In this document: piece by piece, positions 35,279 to 44,719 of the stretch
Layout of the letters: each line of letters opens with the position of its first letter
How positions within the stretch are numbered: position 1 is the stretch's first letter
Origin: Lachnospiraceae bacterium
GTDB taxonomy: Bacteria; Bacillota; Clostridia; Lachnospirales; Lachnospiraceae
NCBI GenBank assembly: GCA_910573755.1
Contig: CAJTBO010000020.1
Location: forward strand, 22,466 to 86,465
Reading direction: 5' to 3'
DNA length: 64,000 nucleotides
Program-made: the position numbers and the translations under genes
The notes under the pieces: model-generated
Databases searched by the model: none
The model's input: the letters and a program-made list of their open reading frames with translations, nothing else
Told to the model about the DNA's origin: nothing

Positions 35279-36982
35279 ATGGGAAGAAATGTGGCTATTG
35301 GCATACAGAATTATAGTGAGATCATCGAGAAGAATTATTTTTATGTAGATAAGACATCCTTCATAAAAGATTGGTGGGACAGCGGAGATTCGGTGACTCT
35401 GATCACCCGGCCGCGCCGTTTTGGAAAGACCCTGACCATGAGCATGGTGGAGCAGTTCTTTTCTGTGGACTATGCGGGCAGAGAAGACCTGTTCGAGGGA
35501 TTGACTGTATGGAATGAAGAAGAGTACCGCCGGATACAGGGAACGTATCCGGTGATCAGCCTTTCCTTTGCGAATGTAAAAGAAACAGGCTATAAAATGA
35601 CAGTATATCGCATATGCCAGCTTCTGATGAAAAAGTATGAGCAGTTTGGCTTTTTGCGGGATTGCCGGCAATTGTCAGATGCCGAAAAAGAATACTTTGA
35701 GCGTATGGCATCTGATATGGGGGAAGCGGATGCTCCCCTTGCCCTCTACCAGCTCTCCGATTATCTGTACCGATATTACGGGAAAAAGGTGATCATCCTG
35801 CTGGATGAATACGATACCCCTATGCAGGAGGCATATGTGGATGGCTACTGGAAGGAGCTGGTCGCATTTACCAGAAGTCTTTTTAATGCCACGTTCAAAA
35901 CGAATCCCTGTCTGGAGAGGGCTATCATGACGGGGATCACAAGGGTGAGTAAGGAGTCGATTTTTTCCGATTTGAACAATTTAAAAGTAGTAACCACCAC
36001 TACCAATGAATATGCAGACAGTTTCGGATTTACAGAAGAGGAAGTGTTCGCAGCGATGGACGAATGCGGATGCATTGAAAAGGAAGAGGTAAAAAGGTGG
36101 TATGACGGATTTGTTTTCGGAGAGAAAAGGGATATCTACAATCCATGGTCGATCCTGAATTATCTGGATACCGGAAAGTTTATGACCTACTGGGCCAATA
36201 CCAGTTCAAACAGTCTGGTAGGGAAGCTGATCCGTGAGGGAAGCAAAAACTTAAAGGCATCCTTTGAGGCTTTGCTGGACGGACAGCATCTGTGGACACA
36301 GGTTGACGAGCAGATCGTATACAACCAGTTGGATATGGATGAACAGGCGATCTGGAGTTTCCTTCTGGCAAGCGGCTATCTGAAAGTGATCAGCTACGAG
36401 GAGTACAGCAGTGAAAATGAAACGCCGGAATATGAACTGGCGCTGACAAATCTGGAAGTGAAGATCATGTTTCGGAATATGATCCGCCGATGGTTCGGCG
36501 TAGTCCGATCGGATTACAATGATTTTGTACAGGCATTGCTCATCGGAGATGTGGATGCCATGAATGAATATATGAATCGTGTCGCACTTGCAACGTTCAG
36601 TTCTTTTGACAGCGGTACACATCCGTCGGGAAAAACAGAGCCGGAGCGGTTTTACCACGGTTTTGTGCTGGGGCTTATCGTGGAGTTGCAGGGAAAATAC
36701 ACGGTCACTTCCAATCGTGAGAGCGGATTCGGGCGGTATGATGTGGTGCTGGAACCCATCAGCAGTCAGGATGACGCCATCATTCTGGAGTTTAAAGTCC
36801 AAAATTCCAAAAGAGAGAGCAGTTTGGATGAGACACTGGAGAATGCACTTAAGCAGATTGAAGACAAAGAATACGCGGCAGCGCTTACGGCAAAGGGAAT
36901 TCCCGGAGAGCGGATCAGGAAGTATGGGTTTGCCTTTGAAGGAAAAAAGGTATTGATTGGTACACAGCAGGCAGACGGATGA
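35279..36982 (+). CDS. AAA-ATPase-like protein with C-terminal PD-(D/E)XK nuclease domain
   Basis: A 567-residue protein of the widespread predicted AAA-ATPase plus PD-(D/E)XK type that is amplified in many anaerobes. The start (VAIGIQNYSEIIEKNYFYVDKTSFI) is diagnostic. RPRRFGKTLTMSMVEQFF is the Walker A region and VIILLDEYDTPM the Walker B, and GITRVSKESIFSDLNN follows. The C terminus (GRYDVVLEPISSQDDAIILEFKVQ) has the D...E-x-K nuclease core. The function is unproven; proposals include mobile-element or defence roles. It lies between mutL and miaA with its own promoter and ends seven bases before miaA. Confidence 0.9.
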   Translation: MGRNVAIGIQNYSEIIEKNYFYVDKTSFIKDWWDSGDSVTLITRPRRFGKTLTMSMVEQFFSVDYAGREDLFEGLTVWNEEEYRRIQGTYPVISLSFANVKETGYKMTVYRICQLLMKKYEQFGFLRDCRQLSDAEKEYFERMASDMGEADAPLALYQLSDYLYRYYGKKVIILLDEYDTPMQEAYVDGYWKELVAFTRSLFNATFKTNPCLERAIMTGITRVSKESIFSDLNNLKVVTTTTNEYADSFGFTEEEVFAAMDECGCIEKEEVKRWYDGFVFGEKRDIYNPWSILNYLDTGKFMTYWANTSSNSLVGKLIREGSKNLKASFEALLDGQHLWTQVDEQIVYNQLDMDEQAIWSFLLASGYLKVISYEEYSSENETPEYELALTNLEVKIMFRNMIRRWFGVVRSDYNDFVQALLIGDVDAMNEYMNRVALATFSSFDSGTHPSGKTEPERFYHGFVLGLIVELQGKYTVTSNRESGFGRYDVVLEPISSQDDAIILEFKVQNSKRESSLDETLENALKQIEDKEYAAALTAKGIPGERIRKYGFAFEGKKVLIGTQQADG

Positions 36983-36988
36983 TGAAAA

Positions 36989-37978
36989 ATGAATGTTCAG
37001 AATTTAAATTATAATAAAGAAAAACTCCATAGCGAACGTCCTCTTGTCGTTTTGACGGGCCCAACCGCCGTCGGAAAGACAGCCCTTTCCATCGCCTTTG
37101 CCAAGGCGGTACAGGGAGAGATCATATCCGCGGACTCCATGCAGGTCTATAGAGGGATGGATATCGGCTCCGCAAAGATCAGAAAAGAAGAGATGGACGG
37201 CGTCCCGCATCATCTGCTGGATATTCTGGAGCCGGATGAGATTTTTAACGTCATGATCTTTCAGCAGCTTGCGAAAAAAGCGATCGAAGAAATTTATGAC
37301 AGAGGCCATATTCCGATCCTGACCGGCGGAACCGGATTTTATATCCAGTCCGTATTATATGATATCTCATTTGCGGAAGAAACTGACGACACTGTCAGGA
37401 AAAGACTGGAAAAAGAGGCGAAAGAAAAAGGGGCGGCATATCTGCATGAAAAACTAGCAAAAGTCGATCCGGCGACCGCGGACAATGTCCATGCCAATAA
37501 TATCAAACGGGTCATACGGGCACTGGAATTTTACGAGCTGAACAGTTATCCTTTATCACAGCACAATGAAACGGAGCGCCAAAAAAGTTCCCCTTATTTA
37601 TTCCGTTACTATGTATTAAACGAGCCGAGAGAACTTCTCTATAAACGGATTGAAAAACGGGTGGATCAGATGCTGGCAGACGGGCTTGTGGCGGAAGTAG
37701 AAGCGCTGAAACAAAAGGGCTGCAGCAGAGATATGGTTTCCATGCAGGGGCTTGGCTATAAGGAAATACTGGATTACCTCGCAGGAGCCTGTACGCTGGA
37801 GGAAGCGGCGGATACGATCAAGAAAGAGACCAGACATTTTGCTAAACGTCAGCTTACATGGTTTCGGAGGGAGAAGGAAGTGATCTGGGTGGAAAAGGGC
37901 AGTTTTAAAAATGCGCAGGAACTTCTGATGTTTTTGATTGAAGACTATAAAAAGTATATTGAAGCAAACCTGATATAA
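36989..37978 (+). CDS. miaA: tRNA dimethylallyltransferase
   Basis: Transfers a dimethylallyl group to N6 of A37 in tRNAs reading UNN codons, giving the substrate of MiaB. The P-loop LTGPTAVGKTALSIAFA is at about residues 22-38. The family blocks ISADSMQVYRGMDIGSAKI, GVPHHLLDI, GGTGFYIQ and RQLTWFRRE are all present. The 329-residue length is normal. It follows the nuclease gene after six bases with no good ribosome site, so it may depend on upstream translation. It closes the miaB-mutS-mutL-miaA cluster. Confidence 0.96.
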   Translation: MNVQNLNYNKEKLHSERPLVVLTGPTAVGKTALSIAFAKAVQGEIISADSMQVYRGMDIGSAKIRKEEMDGVPHHLLDILEPDEIFNVMIFQQLAKKAIEEIYDRGHIPILTGGTGFYIQSVLYDISFAEETDDTVRKRLEKEAKEKGAAYLHEKLAKVDPATADNVHANNIKRVIRALEFYELNSYPLSQHNETERQKSSPYLFRYYVLNEPRELLYKRIEKRVDQMLADGLVAEVEALKQKGCSRDMVSMQGLGYKEILDYLAGACTLEEAADTIKKETRHFAKRQLTWFRREKEVIWVEKGSFKNAQELLMFLIEDYKKYIEANLI

Positions 37979-38127
37979 CCTGACCCCATAACCTGAAACG
38001 CATTCCGGCAATATCATCAATGGTGATAGTGACCTGTATCCTCATTAAGGAGCAGATACACGTTGCAAAGCATAGCTGCCAATTTTATAATCATATATAA
38101 ATCAGAATTTACAGGAGGGATAAATGG

Positions 38128-38289
38128 ATGGATCGTTTTAAAAAAGTATACAGTCAGGGAGTTATTGATGTAATAGAAATCCTAGTGGACACTGAAACAG
38201 GCGTAAATTATGTGTTTCGCAAGGTTGCAAATGCCGGAGGCCTTACAGTACTGCTTGATAAAGATGGAAAGCCGGTAGTGACACAGTAA
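38128..38289 (+). CDS. Small DUF6440-like protein
   Basis: A 53-residue protein (MDRFKKVYSQGVIDVIEILV ... VVTQ). Alternating strands and the pattern VDTETGVNYVFRKV...GGLTVLLDKDGKPVV resemble the DUF6440 family of Firmicutes and phage-associated small proteins, whose function is unknown. AGGAGGG ends eight bases before this ATG. A second ATG four bases earlier runs into an early stop. It is a single gene between miaA and the acetyltransferase. Confidence 0.7.
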   Translation: MDRFKKVYSQGVIDVIEILVDTETGVNYVFRKVANAGGLTVLLDKDGKPVVTQ

Positions 38290-38409
38290 CTTTCACTTTA
38301 TTATGGAAATGAAACAATGCGATGTGATTCCCTACGTTTTGAATATCATGTACCGGAAGCATTTTTCTGAAAGGATATGAAAAGGCAGAGAAAGGAACAG
38401 GTGATTATC

Positions 38410-38955
38410 ATGTCAGATCATTTAAAAACGGAAAGACTGATTTTACGTCCCTGGACGGAAACGGATGCAGAAAGTTTATACGAATACGCCAAAAGCCCGG
38501 AAGTCGGCCCGGTTGCGGGCTGGCCTGCGCACACCAGCGTGGAGAACAGCCGGGAGATCATACGGACCGTATTCTCGGAGGAGAATGTATATGCGGTCTG
38601 TCTGAAGGAAGATAATAAAGCGATCGGATGCGCTGCCATCACGATCGGGGAAAAGAGCAATCTGCATCTTCCGGAAACAGAAGGGGAGATCGGCTACTGG
38701 ATCGGGGTTCCGTTCTGGGGACAGGGGCTGATACCGGAGGCCGTAAGGGAACTGATCCGCTATGGATTTGAAGAATTAAAACTGGAAAAACTCTGGTGCG
38801 GATATTTTGAGGGAAATAATAAATCAAAGAGAGCGCAGGAAAAATGCGGTTTTCACTATGATCATACCAACAAAGACCTGCACTGGGAATTGATGAACGA
38901 TATCCGGACAGAACATGTAACCTGCCTTACCAGAAAAGAGTGGGAAGAGGCTTGA
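38410..38955 (+). CDS. GNAT family N-acetyltransferase (RimJ/RimL type)
   Basis: Transfers an acetyl group from acetyl-CoA to an amine; the substrate is unknown. LKTERLILRPWTETDAESLYEYA is the typical RimJ/RimL start. EGEIGYWIGVPFWGQGLIPEAVRELIRYGFEEL contains the acetyl-CoA site (Q/W-G-x-G). NNKSKRAQEKCGFHYDHTNKD is the C-terminal block. The ATG at 38410 (MSDHLKTERL) fits the family; the frame is open from 38377. A nested palindrome follows the stop codon. Confidence 0.88.
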   Translation: MSDHLKTERLILRPWTETDAESLYEYAKSPEVGPVAGWPAHTSVENSREIIRTVFSEENVYAVCLKEDNKAIGCAAITIGEKSNLHLPETEGEIGYWIGVPFWGQGLIPEAVRELIRYGFEELKLEKLWCGYFEGNNKSKRAQEKCGFHYDHTNKDLHWELMNDIRTEHVTCLTRKEWEEA

Positions 38956-38967
38956 CAGAAATCTCTG

Positions 38968-39037
38968 ACCGTATTAAGATAACATATATAGATTATCTAT
39001 ATATGTTATCTTTCGGATACAGGCATCTTAATACGGT
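38968..39037. repeat. Nested palindrome downstream of the acetyltransferase gene
   Basis: The inner stem is AGATAACATATATAGA (38977-38992) with TCTATATATGTTATCT (38996-39011) around TTA, perfect over 16 bp. The outer stem is ACCGTATTAAG (38968-38978) with CTTAATACGGT (39027-39037), perfect over 11 bp. The two stems share two bases on the left arm. It may act as a terminator or as a protein-binding or cruciform site. No T-run follows. Confidence 0.75.
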
Positions 39038-39175
39038 TTCACAGGAGTTGGATTTACACGGTCTTACGGATTTTACGGTATGCTGTAAAGTGTTGTAAAG
39101 TCCCGTTTAAAAAAGATCGCCATAGAAATACAAGATCCTGCAGGCATGTATCTGAAAAAGGAAGGAGAGACATAC

Positions 39176-40423
39176 ATGAAAAAGAAAGTGATCTTTGCGG
39201 CAGCGGCAGTCCTGATCCTGATGGCAGGCGGTTTTTTATGCTGGTATCTTACAGGCGGTTTTCTGAGGCCCGTTACCGGGCAGATAGCGGAGGAGGACTA
39301 CCGGACGGGAACGAGAAAGTTTTACAGACGGGAAGAAAACGCCGGCTGGATGCGCGGCACTCTGACGAAGCTCCCCGAACCCGATGTCAATATGGGCTTT
39401 GATGTGCGCAACTACGATATTTCAGGATTTGACCTGACGGCGGAAGACGCCTTGTTATCTCAGGTGACCTTTGATTCTGCCACCCGCTGGCCGGAGGCTT
39501 TGCCGGAAGGATTTGATCCGGAAAAGATCATGGAGACCGGAAAAGATCCGGGACTCGGCATCCGGGCGCTGCATGAAAAGGGCATAACGGGAAAGGGCGT
39601 CAGCATCGCCATCGTGGATCAGGCGCTGAATCCGGATCATACAGAGTATGCGGATAATCTGATGAATTACGAACTGCTGCACTGCTGTGATAACGGCGCG
39701 CAGATGCACGGCAGCGCCGTGACAAGCATTGCGGCGGGAAAAAACTGCGGCGTTGCGCCGGATGCAAAAGTCTACTATATCGCTTCTACTTTCGGTACCT
39801 ACAGCGCCGGCGGCATGAAAATGAATCTGAACTACATGGCGGACAGTATAGACCGGATTTTAGAGATCAATACTTTCCTGCCCGAGGAAAATAAAATCCG
39901 GGTTATCTCCATCTCGAGAGGATTTAGTTCAGAAAAGGGAGCGGATGCGGTCCGTGCCGCCGTTGAACGCGCAAAGCAGGCGGGTGTATTTGTGATCACC
40001 ACCTCCACTGAAGACAACTATGGTTTTTCCCTGATGGGACTCGGAAAGCAAGAGCAGTCGGCGGACCCGGATGATATCGCTGCCTGCCGCCCGGGGAATT
40101 TCTGGAGCGGATATTTTTACAGCGGGGAGATGGCTGATGCGTCCCATATGCTGCTTGTGCCGATGGATGCCAGAACATATGCCTCATGGTATACGACGGA
40201 CGGATATGAATTTGCCTCTTCCGGGGGACTGAGCTGGTCGGTTCCGTGGCTGGCGGGGCTGTATGCGCTCTGCCTTCAGGTGGACGATGACCTGACGCCG
40301 GAACATTTTATCGAGGCCGCCTTCGAGACCGGAACGATACGTACCATAGAATATCAGGGGAAATCTTATGAATTCGGAACGATCATAAATCCTGCGGCGT
40401 TAATAGAAGAGCTGGGACGATAA
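39176..40423 (+). CDS. Membrane-anchored S8 (subtilisin-like) serine protease
   Basis: A 415-residue protein with an N-terminal anchor (KVIFAAAAVLILMAGGFLCWYL) and a juxtamembrane stretch, then a subtilase-like domain. Catalytic candidates: Asp148 in IAIVDQALNPDH, His178 in MHGSAVTSIAAG and Ser353 in GGLSWSVPWLAG, which replaces the usual GTSxAxP. Spacing is compatible with family S8. The altered Ser motif leaves activity less certain. The ATG at 39176 has AAGGAGAG upstream; an earlier in-frame ATG at 39146 has none. The target may be an envelope protein (inference). Confidence 0.83.
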   Translation: MKKKVIFAAAAVLILMAGGFLCWYLTGGFLRPVTGQIAEEDYRTGTRKFYRREENAGWMRGTLTKLPEPDVNMGFDVRNYDISGFDLTAEDALLSQVTFDSATRWPEALPEGFDPEKIMETGKDPGLGIRALHEKGITGKGVSIAIVDQALNPDHTEYADNLMNYELLHCCDNGAQMHGSAVTSIAAGKNCGVAPDAKVYYIASTFGTYSAGGMKMNLNYMADSIDRILEINTFLPEENKIRVISISRGFSSEKGADAVRAAVERAKQAGVFVITTSTEDNYGFSLMGLGKQEQSADPDDIAACRPGNFWSGYFYSGEMADASHMLLVPMDARTYASWYTTDGYEFASSGGLSWSVPWLAGLYALCLQVDDDLTPEHFIEAAFETGTIRTIEYQGKSYEFGTIINPAALIEELGR

Positions 40424-40544
40424 AAGAACAGATATGTTACACACATCATTTATTTACGACAAACGGGCTGCTGAGTGCCGTTTGTATACTATGCAGGATC
40501 ATATATCCATAAAGAAAATATCAAAAAAGCACAGGAAGGAAAAC

Positions 40545-41849
40545 ATGCAGATGGTAAAAGACACGCAGATAGAACAGTACTACAAAGACCTGGGAATCTC
40601 CCGGAAAGTCTGGGAATTCTGCCGGAATATCTGGGAATCCCTTGCGGAACGCTTTCGGAAGATCGACGCAGTATCCGAGGCAAACCAGCTGAAAGTATTA
40701 AAAGCCCTGCAGGAAAACCAGGTATCGGAGGCCTGTATGCTGGGTACCACCGGCTACGGCTATAACGATCTGGGACGGGATACGCTGGAAAAGGTATATG
40801 CCGGCATCTTTCATACGGAGGATGCGTTGGTGCGCCCCCAGATCACCTGCGGCACCCATGCGCTGGCACTGGCGCTGATGAGCAATCTGCGGCCCGGCGA
40901 TGAATTGCTGTCTCCGGTGGGCAAACCCTACGATACGCTGGAGGAGGTGATCGGCATCCGTCCCTCAAAGGGTTCTCTGGCGGAATACGGTATCACCTAC
41001 TCTCAGGTGGACCTTCTGCCGGACGGCGGTTTTGACTATGACGGCATCAAAAAGGCGATAAGCAGCCGTACAAGGCTGGTCACGATCCAGCGCTCCAAAG
41101 GCTATGCCACAAGGCCGACGCTGTCCGTGGAGCGGATCGGGGAGCTGATCGCCTTTGTCAAGCAGATAAAACCCGATGTGCTCTGCATGGCGGATAACTG
41201 TTACGGGGAATTTGTGGAGACCATAGAACCCACTGATGCGGGAGCGGATATGGCAGTGGGCTCCCTGATCAAAAACCCGGGCGGCGGTCTTGCGCCTATC
41301 GGCGGCTATATCGTCGGGAAAAAAGAATGTGTGGAGAATGCGGCATTCCGTCTTACCAGTCCGGGACTGGGCAAGGAGGTGGGTGCATCCCTAGGCATCC
41401 TCAGTGCATTTTATGAAGGACTGTTCCTTGCGCCGAATGTGACAGCAAATGCGTTAAAAGGTGCGATATTTGCGGCAAATGTCTACGAAAAGCTGGGATT
41501 TTCCGTTATTCCTGACAGTACGCAGGAACGGTATGATATCATTCAGGCGGTAAACTTCGGAACACCGGAGGCGCTGATCGCTTTCTGCGAGGGAATTCAG
41601 GCGGCTTCCCCGGTGGATTCCCATGTGCGCCCCGAGCCCTGGGACATGCCCGGCTATGACGCAAAAGTCATTATGGCGGCGGGCGCCTTTGTTTCCGGCT
41701 CATCCATCGAACTGTCCGCCGACGGACCCTTAAAAGAGCCCTATGCGGCCTATTTTCAGGGCGGTATCACCTGGCAGCACGCAAAGTTCGGCATCATGCG
41801 ATCCGTGCAGTCTCTTGTCGACAAAGGGCTGGTTTTATCGAAACTTTAG
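40545..41849 (+). CDS. PLP-dependent methionine gamma-lyase family protein
   Basis: A 434-residue PLP enzyme of the family labelled methionine gamma-lyase or aluminium resistance protein, widespread in Firmicutes. DTLEKVYAGIFHTEDALVRPQITCGTHALALAL binds the cofactor phosphate. MADNCYGEFVETIEP carries the Asp-type contact, and SLIKNPGGGLAPIGGYIVG carries the Schiff-base Lys. The true substrate is not established for this branch. The ATG at 40545 follows GGAAGG; the frame is open from 40434 but without a ribosome site. It lies alone between the protease and radC. Confidence 0.9.
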   Translation: MQMVKDTQIEQYYKDLGISRKVWEFCRNIWESLAERFRKIDAVSEANQLKVLKALQENQVSEACMLGTTGYGYNDLGRDTLEKVYAGIFHTEDALVRPQITCGTHALALALMSNLRPGDELLSPVGKPYDTLEEVIGIRPSKGSLAEYGITYSQVDLLPDGGFDYDGIKKAISSRTRLVTIQRSKGYATRPTLSVERIGELIAFVKQIKPDVLCMADNCYGEFVETIEPTDAGADMAVGSLIKNPGGGLAPIGGYIVGKKECVENAAFRLTSPGLGKEVGASLGILSAFYEGLFLAPNVTANALKGAIFAANVYEKLGFSVIPDSTQERYDIIQAVNFGTPEALIAFCEGIQAASPVDSHVRPEPWDMPGYDAKVIMAAGAFVSGSSIELSADGPLKEPYAAYFQGGITWQHAKFGIMRSVQSLVDKGLVLSKL

Positions 41850-41991
41850 AATTTGCGGGGACAAATTTTGTCTAAAAAAGTGGGGGTTTTTATGTACAGG
41901 GATGGAATTTTGTGGTAGTATGGATAAAGCGGACGGGGAGAACGGGAGATTTTCGGTCCGTTCCGGCACGGAGAAAACCTTCCTCGCCGGG

Positions 41992-42021
41992 TATAGTATT
42001 CCAGATATGGTAAATACTATA
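41992..42021. promoter_or_regulatory. 9-bp inverted repeat upstream of radC
   Basis: TATAGTATT (41992-42000) and AATACTATA (42013-42021) are perfect inverted repeats separated by 12 bases. They lie about 110 bases before the preferred radC start and within the 285-base gap after the lyase gene. An operator is possible; no known box is matched. Confidence 0.35.
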
Positions 42022-42134
42022 AAAGAATTTCCAGATTTGGGGAATTTCCCCGCGTGATGACCGGGGAAAATAAAAGAATATCCAGAATAACAGACCATAT
42101 GCCTTTGTCCGGAGAGTGGAAAGGAAAAGGGTAT

Positions 42135-42809
42135 ATGCATTCATACGATATGCAGCCATACGAAGTGGTAAAAGAGTATGGGGCGGAGGAATTAAAGGAT
42201 GACGAACTGCTCGCCGTGTTCATCAGGACGGGAACAAAGGAGCAGAACGCGGTAAAAGTGGCGAACCGGGTACTGGACAGTTTTCCGGAGAGGAATCTTC
42301 TGGGGCTCTGCCATATTCCGTGGAAGGAACTGACAAAGATTCACGGGATAGGCGAGGTGAAAGCGATCCGGCTCAAATGCCTTGCGGAACTGGCAAGGCG
42401 GATCTCCCGGACCGAAGCGAAAAAGGGACTGAAATTTGACCATCCGGAGACGATCTGGCAATATTACCGTGAAAGCCTGCGGCATGAGGAGCGGGAGAAG
42501 GTGATACTGATCATGCTGGATCAGAAACTTCAACTGATCTGCGATGCCGTGCTTTCCATCGGAACGATCCGGGAATCCATTGTCTCGCCGAGGGAGCTGT
42601 TTTTAATGGCGCTGAAGGAAAAGGCGGTGCAGATCATACTGGTGCACAACCATCCCAGCGGCGACCCTTCCCCCAGCAAAGCGGATCTGGAAATTACGGA
42701 GCGGATCCGGATGCTCGGGGCAATGATGGAAATACCTCTGACAGACCATATCATTATCGGAGATAAAACATATTGCAGTCTGCGGGAAAAGGGATATTTT
42801 ACGAAGTAA
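42135..42809 (+). CDS. radC: RadC family JAMM-domain protein
   Basis: A 224-residue RadC protein. The N-terminal helix-hairpin-helix is in LTKIHGIGEVKAIRLKCLAEL. The C-terminal JAMM/MPN metalloprotease-like motif is VHNHPSGDPSPSKAD, and LSIGTIRESIVSPRELFLMAL is the diagnostic block. The cellular role remains uncertain despite the old link to DNA repair. The start at 42135 is chosen for its GGAAAAGGG site; the frame is open to 42054. RadC directly before mreB is a conserved arrangement. Confidence 0.93.
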   Translation: MHSYDMQPYEVVKEYGAEELKDDELLAVFIRTGTKEQNAVKVANRVLDSFPERNLLGLCHIPWKELTKIHGIGEVKAIRLKCLAELARRISRTEAKKGLKFDHPETIWQYYRESLRHEEREKVILIMLDQKLQLICDAVLSIGTIRESIVSPRELFLMALKEKAVQIILVHNHPSGDPSPSKADLEITERIRMLGAMMEIPLTDHIIIGDKTYCSLREKGYFTK

Positions 42810-42842
42810 CGCTTCTGCGCGAAGTGAAAGGAGTACACAGTT

Positions 42843-43853
42843 TTGGCAAACAACATTTTTGGCATCGATTTGGGGACAAACAATATCAAGATCTATAACA
42901 GGGGCGACGATTCGATCATGGTCGAGAAAAATATGATCGCCATCGAAAATAAAAAGAACCTGTTTGCATATGGAGATTCCGCCTATGAAATGTATGAGAA
43001 GGCGCCGGGAAATATCCAGATTTCCTATCCTCTGTGCAACGGTGTCATCGCCGATATCCATAATATGGAAACGCTGGTCCGGTATTTTATCACCGATCTC
43101 TCCAAAGGGGCGATCAAACCCGCCGACTTCTATATTGCCGTGCCCACCGACGTGACCGAGGTGGAAAAAAGGGCTTTCTATGACCTGATCCGCGATGCGG
43201 GCGTAAAGGCAAAGCGCATCATGATCGTGGAAAAGGCGGTTGCGGACGGGCTCGGACTTGATATTGATGTAAAAAATTCCCAGGGCGTGCTTGTGGTCAA
43301 CGTGGGCTATGATACCACGGAGATTTCGATCCTCTCTTTGGGAGGCATCGTGTTGAGCCGGCTGATCAAGGTGGGCGGCCTGAAATTTGACGACGCGATC
43401 CGTGCGGCTGTCCGGAAGGAATTCAGCCTTCTGATCGGCGGGAAGACTGCCGAAAATGTAAAATTCGCGCTGGCGGAACTGGAAAAGGAAGGGAAGGGCA
43501 CCCAGGTATTCGGCAGGGATATCGTAACCGGCCTGCCGGTGGAGAGAGAGATCCCTACCAGCCTTGTGGACACCTGCCTGACAGAGAATTTTAATATGAT
43601 CATCGACAATGTAAAGGTGATCCTCGAGAGGACGCCGCCCGAGCTGGCTGCGGATATTTACAGACACGGCATCTATCTGACAGGCGGCGCCTCGCAGGTA
43701 AACCATCTGGCGGAACTGATCAGCCTCGGAACCGGCTTAAAGGTCAACGTGGCTGCGGAACCGATGAACAGTGTAGTTCTCGGCCTTGCAAAGATCATCA
43801 AGGATGATAACTATAAATCCGTAGCATATTCTATCGAAGGAATGAGCAAATGA
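42843..43853 (+). CDS. mreB: Rod shape-determining protein MreB
   Basis: Actin-like filament protein that guides lateral wall synthesis with MreC, MreD, RodA and PBP2. The start is TTG (MANNIFGIDLGTNNIKIY) with AAAGGAG nine bases upstream. Phosphate 1 is FGIDLGTNNIKIY, connect 1 and phosphate 2 are VEKAVADGLGLDI and VVNVGYDTTEISIL, and the adenosine motif is IYLTGGASQVNHL. The 336-residue length is normal. GDDSIMVEKNMIAI replaces the more usual sequence after phosphate 1, a somewhat diverged form. It overlaps mreC by four bases (ATGA). Confidence 0.93.
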   Translation: MANNIFGIDLGTNNIKIYNRGDDSIMVEKNMIAIENKKNLFAYGDSAYEMYEKAPGNIQISYPLCNGVIADIHNMETLVRYFITDLSKGAIKPADFYIAVPTDVTEVEKRAFYDLIRDAGVKAKRIMIVEKAVADGLGLDIDVKNSQGVLVVNVGYDTTEISILSLGGIVLSRLIKVGGLKFDDAIRAAVRKEFSLLIGGKTAENVKFALAELEKEGKGTQVFGRDIVTGLPVEREIPTSLVDTCLTENFNMIIDNVKVILERTPPELAADIYRHGIYLTGGASQVNHLAELISLGTGLKVNVAAEPMNSVVLGLAKIIKDDNYKSVAYSIEGMSK

Positions 43854-44719
43854 GTCCAGTGATAAAACCAAAAGGAGAAAAATTTACATTACCCAGTAAA
43901 TATCTCCTTTTTATTTTAACGATCCTGTGTACCGGGCTGATGATCCTCACTTTTACGACCTCGGCACTGAGCACGCCCCTGTCCTACGCGGCAGGCTTTC
44001 TCGTTGTGCCCTTTGAAAAAGGTATTGCCAAAGTGGGGAGCTATTTAAACGAGCGGACCGAAATGCTGCAGGAAATTCAGAATTTAATAGAAGAAAACGA
44101 AGCGCTCAAACAGCAGGTGGTGGACCTGACCAACGAAAATATCTCCCTGCAGCAGGATCGCTTCGAACTGACCAACCTGCGCCAGCTCTACCAGTTGGAT
44201 GCGGCGTATGCCGATTATGAAAAGATCGGTGCGAGAGTGATCTCCAAGGACAGCGGAAACTGGTATCATTCCTTTGTGATAGATAAAGGAACCGACGACG
44301 GCGTGGAGGAAAACATGAACGTGATAGCCGGCGCCGGTCTGGTGGGAAGGGTGAGTTCCGCAGGGAAAAACTGGGCAAAGGTAACAACGATCATCAGTGA
44401 TAATGTCAGCGTCAGCGGTACGGTGCTCTCCACCTCCGATAATCTTGTCATTACCGGCAATCTGGAAACCTATGCGGAGGGCATGATCGAATTCGGCAAA
44501 CTGATCGATGAAAAAAATCAGGTGGTGGAGGGCGATAAACTGGTAACTTCCAATATCAGCGACCACTATCTGCCGGGCATCCTGATCGGTTACATATCCA
44601 GTCTGGATACTGATTCCAACAATCTGACCAAATCCGGTTATGTAACGCCCGCGGTGGATTTCTCCCATCTGGAGGAAGTTTTGGTGATCCTGGAACAAAA
44701 ACAGACAATCGAGGAATAA
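43850..44719 (+). CDS. mreC: Rod shape-determining protein MreC
   Basis: Bitopic membrane protein that connects MreB to the wall-synthesis enzymes. It has one N-terminal membrane segment (YLLFILTILCTGLMILTF) and a coiled coil at about residues 60-105 (EIQNLIEENEALKQQVVDLTN). The two beta-barrel domains of the family follow, with SKDSGNWYHSFVIDKGTDDGV and GLVGRVSSAGKNWAKV as hallmarks. The 289 residues are normal. The gene overlaps mreB, and mreD follows directly. Confidence 0.96.
   Translation: MSPVIKPKGEKFTLPSKYLLFILTILCTGLMILTFTTSALSTPLSYAAGFLVVPFEKGIAKVGSYLNERTEMLQEIQNLIEENEALKQQVVDLTNENISLQQDRFELTNLRQLYQLDAAYADYEKIGARVISKDSGNWYHSFVIDKGTDDGVEENMNVIAGAGLVGRVSSAGKNWAKVTTIISDNVSVSGTVLSTSDNLVITGNLETYAEGMIEFGKLIDEKNQVVEGDKLVTSNISDHYLPGILIGYISSLDTDSNNLTKSGYVTPAVDFSHLEEVLVILEQKQTIEE

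Noticed and set aside
40434..40544. Upstream start of the PLP lyase
   Set aside because: The additional 37 residues have no family similarity, whereas GGAAGG lies before the ATG at 40545.
41743..42057. 104-codon frame overlapping the end of the PLP lyase gene and the gap before radC
   Set aside because: It starts inside the lyase gene in another frame, has no ribosome site and resembles nothing.
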